From: Collinsella sp.
Lineage (GTDB): Bacteria; Actinomycetota; Coriobacteriia; Coriobacteriales; Coriobacteriaceae
Assembly: GCA_019419405.1 (NCBI GenBank)
Contig: DYAA01000187.1
Coordinates: forward strand, 1-9,289
DNA length: 9,289 bases
Direction of reading: 5' to 3'
Shown here: piece after piece, positions 1-5,954 of the stretch
How the letters are laid out: each line of letters starts with the position of its first letter
Numbering within the stretch: the first letter of the stretch is position 1
Notes under the pieces: model-generated
What the model was told of the DNA's origin: nothing
What the model saw: only the letters and a program-made list of their open reading frames with translations
Databases searched by the model: none
Translations under genes and position numbers: made by a program

Positions 1-1
1 C

Positions 2-1564
2 CCCGCCGAGAAGACCCCCTACGAGCCCTACTACAACTTTGACGAGCCGTTGCGCCGTATACCCAACCACCGCGTGCTGGCTATCGACCGCGGTGAGCGT
101 GAGGGCAAGCTCCGCGTGCGCGTGAACGTCGACGGCGCTGCCGCTACGGCACGCCTCGGCAGCCGCTGGCCCCGTCGCCAGGGCGTGTTTGCTCCCGTCT
201 TTAATGCCGCCATCGCTGACGGTTACAAGCGCCTCATGGCCCCCTCGCTGGAGCGCGAGGCCCGCGCCAAACTCACCGTTCGCGCCCAGACCGAGGCCAT
301 CAACGTCTTTGCCAAGAATCTCGAAGGCCTGCTCTCGGCGCGCCCCGTGCGCGGCGCCCGCGTACTCGCGCTCGATCCGGGCTACCGCACCGGCTGCAAG
401 GTCGCCGTCATGGACGAGACCGGCAAGCTGCTCGACCACGGCGTGGTCTACCCCACCAAGCCGCGCCACGACGTCGCCGGCACCAAGCGCGAGCTCGCCC
501 GCCTCGTCAAGAAGGACAGCGTCAACACCATCGTCATCGGCAACGGCACCGCCAGCCGCGAGACCGAGGAAGTCGTCTCGGAGTTTATTGCCGAGCAGGC
601 GCCCAGCCTTCGCTACACCATCGTCAACGAGGCGGGCGCGTCGGTGTACTCCGCCTCCGAGCTCGCGAGCCAGGAGTATCCCGATCTGGATGTCACCGTA
701 CGTGGCGCCATGAGCCTGGGCCGCCGTCTGCAAGACCCGCTGGCAGAGCTCGTCAAGATTCCGCCCCAGTCCATCGGCGTTGGCCAGTACCAGCACGACC
801 TTGACCAGGCCGAGCTTTCGCGCACCTTGGGCCACGTGGTGGAAGACGTCGTCAACCGTGTGGGCGTCGACGTCAACACCGCGAGCGCAAGCCTGCTGGG
901 CTACGTGTCGGGCATTACGCCGAGCGTAGCCAAAAACATCGTGGCCTACCGCGAGGAAAACGGCGCCTTTACCGATCGCCGCCAGCTCAAGAAGGTCCCC
1001 AAGCTGGGACCCAAGGCGTACCTCAACGCCGCAGGTTTCCTGCGCATCAGCGGCGGCAAGAACCCGCTCGACGCGACAAGCGTCCACCCCGAAAGCTACG
1101 AGGTGGCCACGGCCGTCCTGGAGCGCGCCGGCGTTGCGGCAAGCGAGCTCAGCCGCGGCGGCGTGCCCGATATCGAGCGCCGCCTGGGCAGCATCTCGGC
1201 GCTGGCAAGCGACCTGGACTGCGGCACCCTCACGCTCATCGACATTGTCAACGAGCTCAAGAAGCCCGGTCGCGACCCGCGCGACGACGCGCCCGAGGTA
1301 GTCTTTAGCCGCTCGGCGCTTTCGATCGACGACCTGGAGCCCGGCATGGAACTCAAGGGCACGGTGCGCAACGTCGTCGACTTTGGCGCCTTCGTCGACG
1401 TGGGCGTGCACCAGGACGGCCTCGTGCACATCTCCAAGCTGGCCAACCGCTTCGTCAAGCACCCCAGCGACGTGGTGCGCGTCGGTGACACGGTCAAGGT
1501 GTGGGTTGAAAAGGTCGATCGCGACCGCAAGAAGATCTCCCTCACCATGGTGCAGGGGAAGTAA
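2..1564 (+). CDS. tex: Tex RNA-binding transcription accessory protein (5' truncated by window edge)
   Basis: This is the C-terminal 520 residues of Tex, an S1-domain nucleic-acid-binding protein of about 720-780 residues. It is linked to transcription and RNA metabolism and acts in the cytoplasm. The frame is open to the first complete codon at position 2, so the start lies outside the window; the TTG at 50 is internal. Visible domains in order: the end of the N-terminal helical region; a YqgF/RNase H-like fold beginning at about residue 118 of the visible part (VLALDPGYRTGCKVAV, then IGNGTASRETEEVV and NEAGASVYSASELA); a helix-hairpin-helix part (LQDPLAELVKIPP, VGVDVNTAS, GPKAYLNAAGFLRI); and a C-terminal S1 domain at about residues 447-517 (VDFGAFVDVGVHQDGLVHIS). 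Co-linear similarity to E. coli Tex as remembered is strong throughout. It converges on the transaldolase gene and has no evident functional link to the sugar cluster. Confidence 0.96.
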   Translation, partial: PAEKTPYEPYYNFDEPLRRIPNHRVLAIDRGEREGKLRVRVNVDGAAATARLGSRWPRRQGVFAPVFNAAIADGYKRLMAPSLEREARAKLTVRAQTEAINVFAKNLEGLLSARPVRGARVLALDPGYRTGCKVAVMDETGKLLDHGVVYPTKPRHDVAGTKRELARLVKKDSVNTIVIGNGTASRETEEVVSEFIAEQAPSLRYTIVNEAGASVYSASELASQEYPDLDVTVRGAMSLGRRLQDPLAELVKIPPQSIGVGQYQHDLDQAELSRTLGHVVEDVVNRVGVDVNTASASLLGYVSGITPSVAKNIVAYREENGAFTDRRQLKKVPKLGPKAYLNAAGFLRISGGKNPLDATSVHPESYEVATAVLERAGVAASELSRGGVPDIERRLGSISALASDLDCGTLTLIDIVNELKKPGRDPRDDAPEVVFSRSALSIDDLEPGMELKGTVRNVVDFGAFVDVGVHQDGLVHISKLANRFVKHPSDVVRVGDTVKVWVEKVDRDRKKISLTMVQGK

Positions 1565-1570
1565 ACCGCC

Positions 1571-1790
1571 AAGCAAGGGTCCCCCCTCTCGCGACGTGCA
1601 AAATCGCGAGTATTCTGCAAATTCCACCGTTCCGGATGCCCCTCAGAGACGAAAAAGCAAGAAACAGCCCCCGTTTTAGCGTCATCAGAGCCAAAACGGG
1701 GGCTGTTCCATGCTTCACCCAGCTGGTAAAAGCCTTTACCTTGCTGAATACTCTCAATTTTGCACGGCGCAGGCGGGGGTACCTTTGTCC
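1571..1790. repeat. Large imperfect inverted repeat (MITE-like or REP-like) between convergent genes
   Basis: The outer arms 1571-1620 and 1741-1790 align gaplessly as reverse complements with about 38 of 50 positions matching, best in the segment GTGCAAAAT..GAGTATTC. Between them lies a perfect 15-bp inverted repeat, 1663-1677 (AACAGCCCCCGTTTT) and 1693-1707, with a 15-nt loop and further partial pairing just outside it. The whole block can fold into one long cruciform or RNA hairpin. It starts 7 bases after the tex stop codon. No transposase and no clear target-site duplication are visible. It could be a non-autonomous palindromic element, or an expanded bidirectional terminator for tex and the converging transaldolase. 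The pairing is seen directly; the mobile-element reading is inference. Confidence 0.65.
1663..1707. terminator. Core 15-bp hairpin, possible bidirectional terminator
   Basis: A perfect 15-bp stem (1663-1677 with 1693-1707) encloses a 15-nt loop, between convergent tex (+) and the transaldolase (-). On the plus strand no T run follows. On the minus strand the stem is followed by a broken T-rich stretch (TTTCTTGCTTTTT), so termination is somewhat better supported for minus-strand transcripts. It is nested in the larger inverted repeat 1571-1790. Confidence 0.45.
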
Positions 1791-1806
1791 ACGGCAGGAT
1801 ATGGAA
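1791..1806 (-). repeat. 16-bp copy of the transaldolase 3' end
   Basis: ACGGCAGGATATGGAA occurs here and again at 1947-1962, where it encodes the last residues (FHILP) and the first base of the stop codon of the minus-strand transaldolase. This copy directly abuts the outer edge of the inverted repeat 1571-1790, and the frame reads GFHILPW with no stop. A 16-base exact repeat 156 bp apart is very unlikely by chance. It may be a remnant of a lost transaldolase copy or of a rearrangement. Confidence 0.6.
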
Positions 1807-1843
1807 GCCTATCACCAACCTACCGGCAAGTTCGTGTCGGCAG

Positions 1844-1913
1844 CCCCGGCCTTTCCTTTGCCTAGCGCGACCCTCGCGAAGCGCGTGAGCGATAGGGAAA
1901 GGAAAGGCCGGGG
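1844..1913. repeat. 70-bp palindrome downstream of transaldolase gene
   Basis: The arms 1844-1863 and 1894-1913 are reverse complements with 19 of 20 matches (CCCCGGCCTTTCCTTT with its complement). Pairing continues inward in part through a GC-rich centre (GCGCGACCC..GTGAGCGA). It lies 31 bases beyond the transaldolase stop codon. Neither strand has a following T run, so it may work as a 3' stabiliser or a REP-type element rather than as a canonical intrinsic terminator. Apart from the repeats listed here, nothing gene-like is seen in 1565-1944. Confidence 0.6.
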
Positions 1914-1944
1914 CGAACAACCCGCGATGTAGCCAGCGTTCGCG

Positions 1945-2649
1945 TTACGGCAGGATATGGAAACCGAGCGAGGCGATATCCTTGGCAAAACCGTGCACGG
2001 TATCGAGCGAGACCTCGTACGGGTCACGGCCGATGTTCTTACGCTTGGCCAGGATGCTGTTGGGCACCGTGATGATCTGGCAACCGCATCCTTCCGCCTG
2101 GTAAATATTGATAAGCTCACGCGTGGACGCCCACAGGACCTCGCAGTTGGGCTTGGCGGCGGCCTTCTTGACCGACTCCGTCATAAACGGAATGGGGTCG
2201 ACGCCGGTGTCGGCGATGCGGCCGGCAAAGAGCGAGATGATTGACGGCGTCTCGGCGTCAACGGCCTCGACCATCTCGTCGACCTGCGCAGGCGTAAAGA
2301 TGGTGGTGACGTTGACCTTGATGCCGTCGGCCGAAAGCTTGCGGACCAGCTCGGCGGTGGACTCGCCCTTGGTAGTCACGCACGGAATCTTGACATAGAC
2401 GTTCTCGGCCCAGGTAGCGATCTCGCGCGCCTCGACCTCCATGGTCTCGACGTCGTCGGCAAAGACCTCAAACGACACGGATACATCGGTGATGTGGGTC
2501 AAGACCTCTTTGGCAAACGCGCGGTAATCCGTCACGCCGCCCTTCTTCATAAGGGACGGGTTGGTCGTGAAACCCTGAACGTTGCCGTTCTCGTACATGT
2601 CGAGCATGCCCTCGAGATTTGCACCGTCAGCGAACACCTTGATTGCCAT
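1945..2649 (-). CDS. Transaldolase-family protein, copy 1 (small TalC/FSA-type)
   Basis: A 234-residue class I aldolase/transaldolase TIM barrel of the small subfamily (E. coli FsaA is 220 residues), expected to transfer or release dihydroxyacetone units from ketose phosphates in the cytosol. Visible landmarks: Asp8 (VFADGAN), TTNPSL at 28-33, the Schiff-base lysine Lys87 in VYVKIP, the phosphate-end segment VNVTTIFT, and WASTRE. Glu61 (SFEVFAD) and Phe141 (SLFAGRIAD) sit where FsaA has Gln59 and Tyr131; TalB-type transaldolases have Glu and Phe there, so transaldolase activity is favoured. The ATG at 2649 is chosen because AAAGGA precedes it at normal spacing and MAIKVF matches the start of the paralogue; an in-frame upstream start would add eight unconserved residues. 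It lies downstream of the PTS operon but is separated from it by a terminator and its own control region. It is about 80 percent identical to the copy at 5244-5954. Confidence 0.9.
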   Translation of the reverse strand: MAIKVFADGANLEGMLDMYENGNVQGFTTNPSLMKKGGVTDYRAFAKEVLTHITDVSVSFEVFADDVETMEVEAREIATWAENVYVKIPCVTTKGESTAELVRKLSADGIKVNVTTIFTPAQVDEMVEAVDAETPSIISLFAGRIADTGVDPIPFMTESVKKAAAKPNCEVLWASTRELINIYQAEGCGCQIITVPNSILAKRKNIGRDPYEVSLDTVHGFAKDIASLGFHILP

Positions 2650-2880
2650 CTGCCTGATTCCTTTCGTTAGCATACGGCCGATAAACTGCTAAACACTTTA
2701 CCTACGTTTATCAAGGCGTGAACTGCGGTTTTTTATCTTCTCGGCGAACGGTTTTGCAGATTTACCATTTTTATATCGACGCCCCAGCGGCAAAACGTTT
2801 TTGCCGATCATTGCGTTTGATTCCGTTCACGGAACAGAAGCAGCGCTTCGCCGGCTCATATTCACAATCGCTCCAAAGCA
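2650..2880 (-). promoter_or_regulatory. Control region of transaldolase copy 1
   Basis: This gene-free stretch sits between the PTS terminator and the transaldolase. On the minus strand it has a TATAAA box (2775-2770) as a possible -10 with no good -35, preceded by a palindrome at 2788-2806 and by TTCCGTGAACGGAA (2834-2821). A second possible promoter is TTGATA followed after 17 nt by TAGCAG, closer to the gene. GGCGTGAAC also occurs on the plus strand at 2715-2723. The ribosome binding site AAAGGA is just upstream of ATG 2649. The motif matches are seen; promoter function is inferred. Confidence 0.5.
2788..2806. promoter_or_regulatory. LacI/GalR-like palindromic operator candidate
   Basis: CGGCAAAACGTTTTTGCCG has 8-bp inverted arms (2788-2795 and 2799-2806) around a 3-base centre. 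The GCAAAACGTTTTGC-like core with a central CG resembles operators of LacI/GalR-family regulators (PurR or CcpA-like sites). It lies just upstream of the TATAAA box at 2775-2770, where a bound repressor would block the -35 area. No LacI-family gene is in the window, so the regulator would act from elsewhere. Confidence 0.4.
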
Positions 2881-2913
2881 AAAAGAGGTGACGCCTCGAT
2901 TGAGACGTCACCG
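2881..2913 (-). terminator. Rho-independent terminator of the PTS operon
   Basis: On the minus strand an 11-bp stem (2913-2903 with 2898-2888, one G-U pair) closes a 4-nt loop and is followed by TCTTTTT. It lies about 60 bases after the EIIC stop codon. It should end the transaldolase-EIIA-EIIB-EIIC transcript and separate it from transaldolase copy 1. The rest of 2914-2973 holds a weaker GGAGC/GCTCC hairpin and no gene. Confidence 0.85.
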
Positions 2914-2973
2914 CTTCCGTGTAGGAGCCGGTTATCGGAGCTCCGCCCGATTAGGGCTTAACGTATGCCTGGA

Positions 2974-4365
2974 TTACTCTTCCTCAACGTGATTGATCAC
3001 AGCACCCTTGGTGTGGATGAAGTTGGGGACGAAGGCAACGACCAGAAGGACAGCGAGAATCGCGTAGACACCGGTGGTACCGAAGGCCTCGGCAGCGCGG
3101 CCAAGCGTAATACCAATGACGGAGAAATCGAAGTCGCCGAACGTAGTGTTCTTGAAGCCAAAGACGTCAAGAACGGGCAGGAGCAGGGCCGGGGCAAAGG
3201 TGATGAGCAGGCCGTTGACGAAAGCGCCAAGAGCTGCGCCCTTGCGACCGCCGGTAGCATTGCCGTAGATGCCCGCGGTAGCACCGCAGAAGAAGTGGGG
3301 AACCATGCCCGGGATGATGAAGATGCCCAGGGTAGCGCCCACGATGAACATACCGACCACGCCACCGATGAAGGAAGCGACAAAGCCGAGGATAACGGCG
3401 GTGGGAGCATAGGGGAAGAAGACAGCGCAGTCGACGGCGGGGATGGCACCGGGGATCAGCTTGTTGGAGATGCCCTGGAAAGCCGGGACCAGGTCGGCAA
3501 GGATCATACGAACGCCGTTATAGACGATGGTGACACCAACGGCGAAGGACAGGGCACAGGTCAGGGCATAGACAATCACGTTGTCGCCGCCAGCGGTCTT
3601 GGTAACGACCGCAGGATCTGCGATGTAAGCGGCGAAAGCGGTAACCAGGTAGAAGAAGGCCATGGTAAGAGCCGTGGAGATGGTAGTGTCGCGCAGGAAG
3701 GCGAACTTCTCGGGAACCTCGATCTTCTCGGTGCTGTTCTCCTCGGCGTCCTTAGCAAAAAGCGTACCGACTGCAGCGGAGATGTAATAGGCGAGTGAAC
3801 CGAAGTGGCCCATGGCGATTTCATCGCCATCGGTAACCTTCTCGGTGAAACGCTGACCAACGGCGGGAAGCATAGCGCTCACGAGGCCCAGGAACATGCC
3901 GCCCACGATGACAAGCTGGACATCCTGGAAGCCAGATGCCTGCAGAACGGCAGACAGCAGGCAGGCCATAAACATGCTGTGATGGCCCGTCAGGAAGATG
4001 TACTTAAACTTGGTAAAGCGGGCAATGATAATGTTCACGACATAGCCGAGAATCAGGATCATCATGGTCTGAACGCCGAGGACGCTCTGAGCCATCGAAA
4101 CAACGACCTCGTTGTTGGGCACGACGCCGGTGATGTGGAAACCGGTCTCGATGAAGGTACCCAGCGGAGCAAGGTTCTCCTGAACAACAGCGGCGCCGGC
4201 GGACAGCATGATGTAACCAAGAATGGGCTTCAGGGTGCCCGTCATCACCTTGTGGGCAGGACGCTTAAGCGCGACAAGGCCCACAAAGGCAAATAGACCC
4301 ATAATCCACGCTGGCTTGGTCAGAATCGATTGGATAAACTCAAGTATGGGAAGGATGGCTTGCAT
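2974..4365 (-). CDS. PTS EIIC, ascorbate (UlaA/SgaT) type permease
   Basis: A 463-residue integral membrane transport subunit of a PTS permease in the L-ascorbate family. It moves the sugar across the membrane while EIIB phosphorylates it. Family landmarks matching E. coli UlaA in order: GTLKPILGYIML (43-54), LTGHHSMF (125-132), EKVTDG (175-180), a charged cytoplasmic loop (about 205-227), TISTALTMAFF (228-238), GVRMILADLVPAFQGISNKL (284-303), IPGAIPAVDCAVFFPYAP (304-321), IIPGMVPHFF (350-359) and GNATGGRKGAALG (368-380). About ten or more hydrophobic segments are visible, and the length fits the family (about 465). ATG 4365 is preferred because AAGGAAG lies just upstream. An in-frame start at 4410 would add 15 polar residues and fall inside the intercistronic hairpin. 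It is the last gene of the operon. Homology to UlaA gives the family, not the substrate: no ascorbate-degradation genes accompany it. Confidence 0.93.
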   Translation of the reverse strand: MQAILPILEFIQSILTKPAWIMGLFAFVGLVALKRPAHKVMTGTLKPILGYIMLSAGAAVVQENLAPLGTFIETGFHITGVVPNNEVVVSMAQSVLGVQTMMILILGYVVNIIIARFTKFKYIFLTGHHSMFMACLLSAVLQASGFQDVQLVIVGGMFLGLVSAMLPAVGQRFTEKVTDGDEIAMGHFGSLAYYISAAVGTLFAKDAEENSTEKIEVPEKFAFLRDTTISTALTMAFFYLVTAFAAYIADPAVVTKTAGGDNVIVYALTCALSFAVGVTIVYNGVRMILADLVPAFQGISNKLIPGAIPAVDCAVFFPYAPTAVILGFVASFIGGVVGMFIVGATLGIFIIPGMVPHFFCGATAGIYGNATGGRKGAALGAFVNGLLITFAPALLLPVLDVFGFKNTTFGDFDFSVIGITLGRAAEAFGTTGVYAILAVLLVVAFVPNFIHTKGAVINHVEEE

Positions 4366-4389
4366 CTGCGCTTCCTTTCTCTCTAACGT

Positions 4390-4428
4390 GGGCGCGTTTC
4401 CCTCTTCCACAGGGAACCGCCCTTTTTT
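4390..4428 (+). terminator. Hairpin between EIIB and EIIC; terminator-like on the antisense strand
   Basis: The stem pairs 4390-4394 with 4418-4422 and 4398-4403 with 4411-4416, around a 7-nt loop. It is followed on the plus strand by six T residues (4423-4428). In that orientation it looks like an intrinsic terminator, yet no plus-strand gene precedes it. On the operon mRNA (minus strand) the same stem lacks a following U run and lies in the EIIB-EIIC gap. There it could act in RNA processing or in setting the EIIB to EIIC ratio, while on the other strand it could stop antisense transcripts. Confidence 0.55.
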
Positions 4429-4436
4429 GTGCCGCT

Positions 4437-4712
4437 TTAGGCGTTAGCGGCGGCCGCCTTGATTGCCTCGAGGGCGTCTTCGCGGATCTTCTTCTTGTTC
4501 ACATAGCTGCGAACGATCACAACGTTGCCGTGGAGCTCGGGGGCGAGTTCTTTAACGGTGATGAACAGATCCGGATTTGCGGAAGAAGCACCGTTCAGGT
4601 CCATAGACTCAACGTCGGCCTTGATGCCCTCCTCCTCGCAAAGCTCCTCGACTTTGCCAGCGAGCATCAGGCTGGACCCGATGCCGTTTCCGCATACGGT
4701 GATGATATGCAT
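4437..4712 (-). CDS. PTS EIIB, ascorbate/galactitol-lactose type (UlaB-like)
   Basis: A 91-residue cytoplasmic phosphocarrier that takes phosphate from EIIA and passes it to the sugar bound by EIIC. The N-terminal loop VCGNGIGSSLML carries the phosphorylated cysteine Cys7 in the typical C-G-x-G-x-G-S-S arrangement of this EIIB class. The rest predicts alternating strands and helices, and the length fits UlaB/SgaB (about 90-100). ATG 4712 has AGGAAGG upstream. It sits 75 bases after EIIA and 71 bases before EIIC in one operon. The last residues (AIKAAAANA) are low complexity. Confidence 0.92.
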   Translation of the reverse strand: MHIITVCGNGIGSSLMLAGKVEELCEEEGIKADVESMDLNGASSANPDLFITVKELAPELHGNVVIVRSYVNKKKIREDALEAIKAAAANA

Positions 4713-4735
4713 GGCAACCTTCCTCTCCTACACGT

Positions 4736-4775
4736 GACGGTTTTCCGTCTATCCAAAAGCGGCGACGCATCGCCG
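4736..4775. other. Two tandem small hairpins in the EIIA-EIIB gap
   Basis: GACGG-TTTT-CCGTC (4736-4749) and CGGCGA-CGCA-TCGCCG (4760-4775) are perfect short inverted repeats with 4-nt loops in the 75-base gap. They are palindromic, so they fold in the operon RNA as well. They resemble intercistronic stems that affect mRNA stability or coupling. No T run makes either a convincing terminator. Confidence 0.45.
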
Positions 4776-4787
4776 TGCCATTAAGGC

Positions 4788-5234
4788 CTAAAAGAATGAA
4801 CGCATGGTCTCCAAAACCTGCTCGGGCGTATCGCATGCGCTGAGCTTGGCAACGCAGTCCTCGTCCTCGAACATCTGCGAAAGCTCCGCCAAGCAGCCAA
4901 GATGAGCCTTGGGGTCGGGTGCGCAAATACCCACGAGCACGTGAACCGGATCGAAATCCTCGTGTCCAAACGCAATGGCAGGGTCAAGCGTGACGATACA
5001 GATCCCCGCTTCACTCACATTGCCATCTGCCTGAGCGTGGGGCATGGCGATGCCCTCTTCCAAGACCATATAGGGGCCGAATTTGTGAACCGATGAAATC
5101 ATGGCGTCAACATAGCTCTGGTCGCATTTGCCAGCGTCTACGAGCAACTTACCGCATGCCTTGATCGCTTCCTCCCAGTCGGAGGCCTCGACGTGGCAGG
5201 CAACAAGCTCGGGCTTAAGAAGATCGGTCAGCAT
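4788..5234 (-). CDS. PTS EIIA, fructose/mannitol-ascorbate superfamily (UlaC-like)
   Basis: A 148-residue cytoplasmic PTS component that accepts phosphate from HPr and donates it to EIIB. The active-site histidine is His66 in GIAMPHAQ, preceded by the typical HKFGPYMVLEEG segment. The helix following at FDPVHVLVGICAPDPKAHLGCLAELS matches the family pattern in which the chain ends with a C-terminal helical part (CVAKLSACDTPEQVLETMRSF). The length fits stand-alone EIIA proteins of this class (about 147-155). ATG 5234 follows the upstream transaldolase stop by 9 bases, with AGGGGA formed next to that stop codon, so translation is probably coupled. An EIIA-EIIB-EIIC order as three separate proteins is characteristic of ula/sga-type systems. 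Confidence 0.92.
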   Translation of the reverse strand: MLTDLLKPELVACHVEASDWEEAIKACGKLLVDAGKCDQSYVDAMISSVHKFGPYMVLEEGIAMPHAQADGNVSEAGICIVTLDPAIAFGHEDFDPVHVLVGICAPDPKAHLGCLAELSQMFEDEDCVAKLSACDTPEQVLETMRSFF

Positions 5235-5243
5235 GCTCGTCCC

Positions 5244-5954
5244 CTACTCCTCGGGCAGGATATGAAAACCAAGCGCCTGAATGTCGCGGGCAAAGCCCTT
5301 GACCGTATCAAGCGAGTACTCAAGCAAATCTTTCCCGAAATTCTTGCGCTTGGCAAGAAGGGCATTGGGGACCGTAATGATCTGACAGCCAACGGACTCC
5401 GCCTGGAAGATATTGAGGACCTCGCGCGTAGACGCCCAGAGAACCTCGGCAGCAGGCTTAACGGCAGCCTTCTTTACGGACTCCGCCATGAGGGGCAGCG
5501 GATCGACGCCGGTATCGGCAATGCGACCGGCAAAGATGGACAGAATAGAGGGGGTCTCAGCAGAGACGGCATCGACAAACTCGTCGACCTGCTCGGGCGT
5601 GAAGATAGTGGTGACATTCACCTTGATGCCGTCGGCAGAAAGGCGCTTGACCAGCGCGGCAGTGGACTCACCCTTGGTGTTGAGCGCCGGGATCTTAACG
5701 TAGACGTTGTCTGCCCAGGTTGCGATCTCGCGAGCTTCGGCTTCCATACCCGCCTCGTCGTCGGCGAATACCTCAAAAGAGACCGACACATCAGTAATGT
5801 GCTCAAGAACCGTCTTGGCAAAAGCGCGGTAGTCGGTCACGCCGCCGGCCTTCATAAGGGAAGGATTGGTCGTGAAGCCCTGAACGTTGCCATTGTCATG
5901 CATGTCAAGCATACCCTCGAGGTTAGCGCCGTCGGCAAACACCTTGATCGCCAT
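5244..5954 (-). CDS. Transaldolase-family protein, copy 2, first gene of PTS operon
   Basis: A 236-residue small transaldolase, about 80 percent identical to the copy at 1945-2649 (44 differences over 234 aligned residues by eye, no internal gap, two extra Glu residues at the end). It keeps the same key residues: Asp8, Asn30, Glu61, Schiff-base Lys87 (VKIP), Phe141 and the WASTRE segment. ATG 5954 is chosen because AAAGGA lies upstream and MAIKVF starts both paralogues; the longer in-frame start would add 19 unconserved residues. Being first in an operon with EIIA, EIIB and EIIC implies that it acts on the phosphorylated product of this permease. A related arrangement is known in E. coli, where fsaB/talC neighbours PTS genes. 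The exact ketose phosphate cannot be named from sequence. Confidence 0.92.
   Translation of the reverse strand: MAIKVFADGANLEGMLDMHDNGNVQGFTTNPSLMKAGGVTDYRAFAKTVLEHITDVSVSFEVFADDEAGMEAEAREIATWADNVYVKIPALNTKGESTAALVKRLSADGIKVNVTTIFTPEQVDEFVDAVSAETPSILSIFAGRIADTGVDPLPLMAESVKKAAVKPAAEVLWASTREVLNIFQAESVGCQIITVPNALLAKRKNFGKDLLEYSLDTVKGFARDIQALGFHILPEE

Noticed and set aside
1571..1913. CRISPR array
   Set aside because: The repeats are inverted and palindromic, only one or two copies each, with no regular direct repeat-spacer pattern and no cas genes.
1096..1920. Minus-strand open frame spanning the tex 3' end and the intergenic repeats
   Set aside because: It overlaps the tex S1-domain coding region antisense and runs through the inverted repeats. 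There is no ribosome binding site or family similarity apart from the GFHILP echo discussed as a repeat.
2965..3798. Long plus-strand open frame of 277 codons opposite EIIC
   Set aside because: It lies wholly antisense to a clearly recognisable UlaA-like membrane protein. Its acidic, Gly/Asp/Glu-rich composition is what reading a hydrophobic GC-rich gene backwards produces, and it has no recognisable domain.
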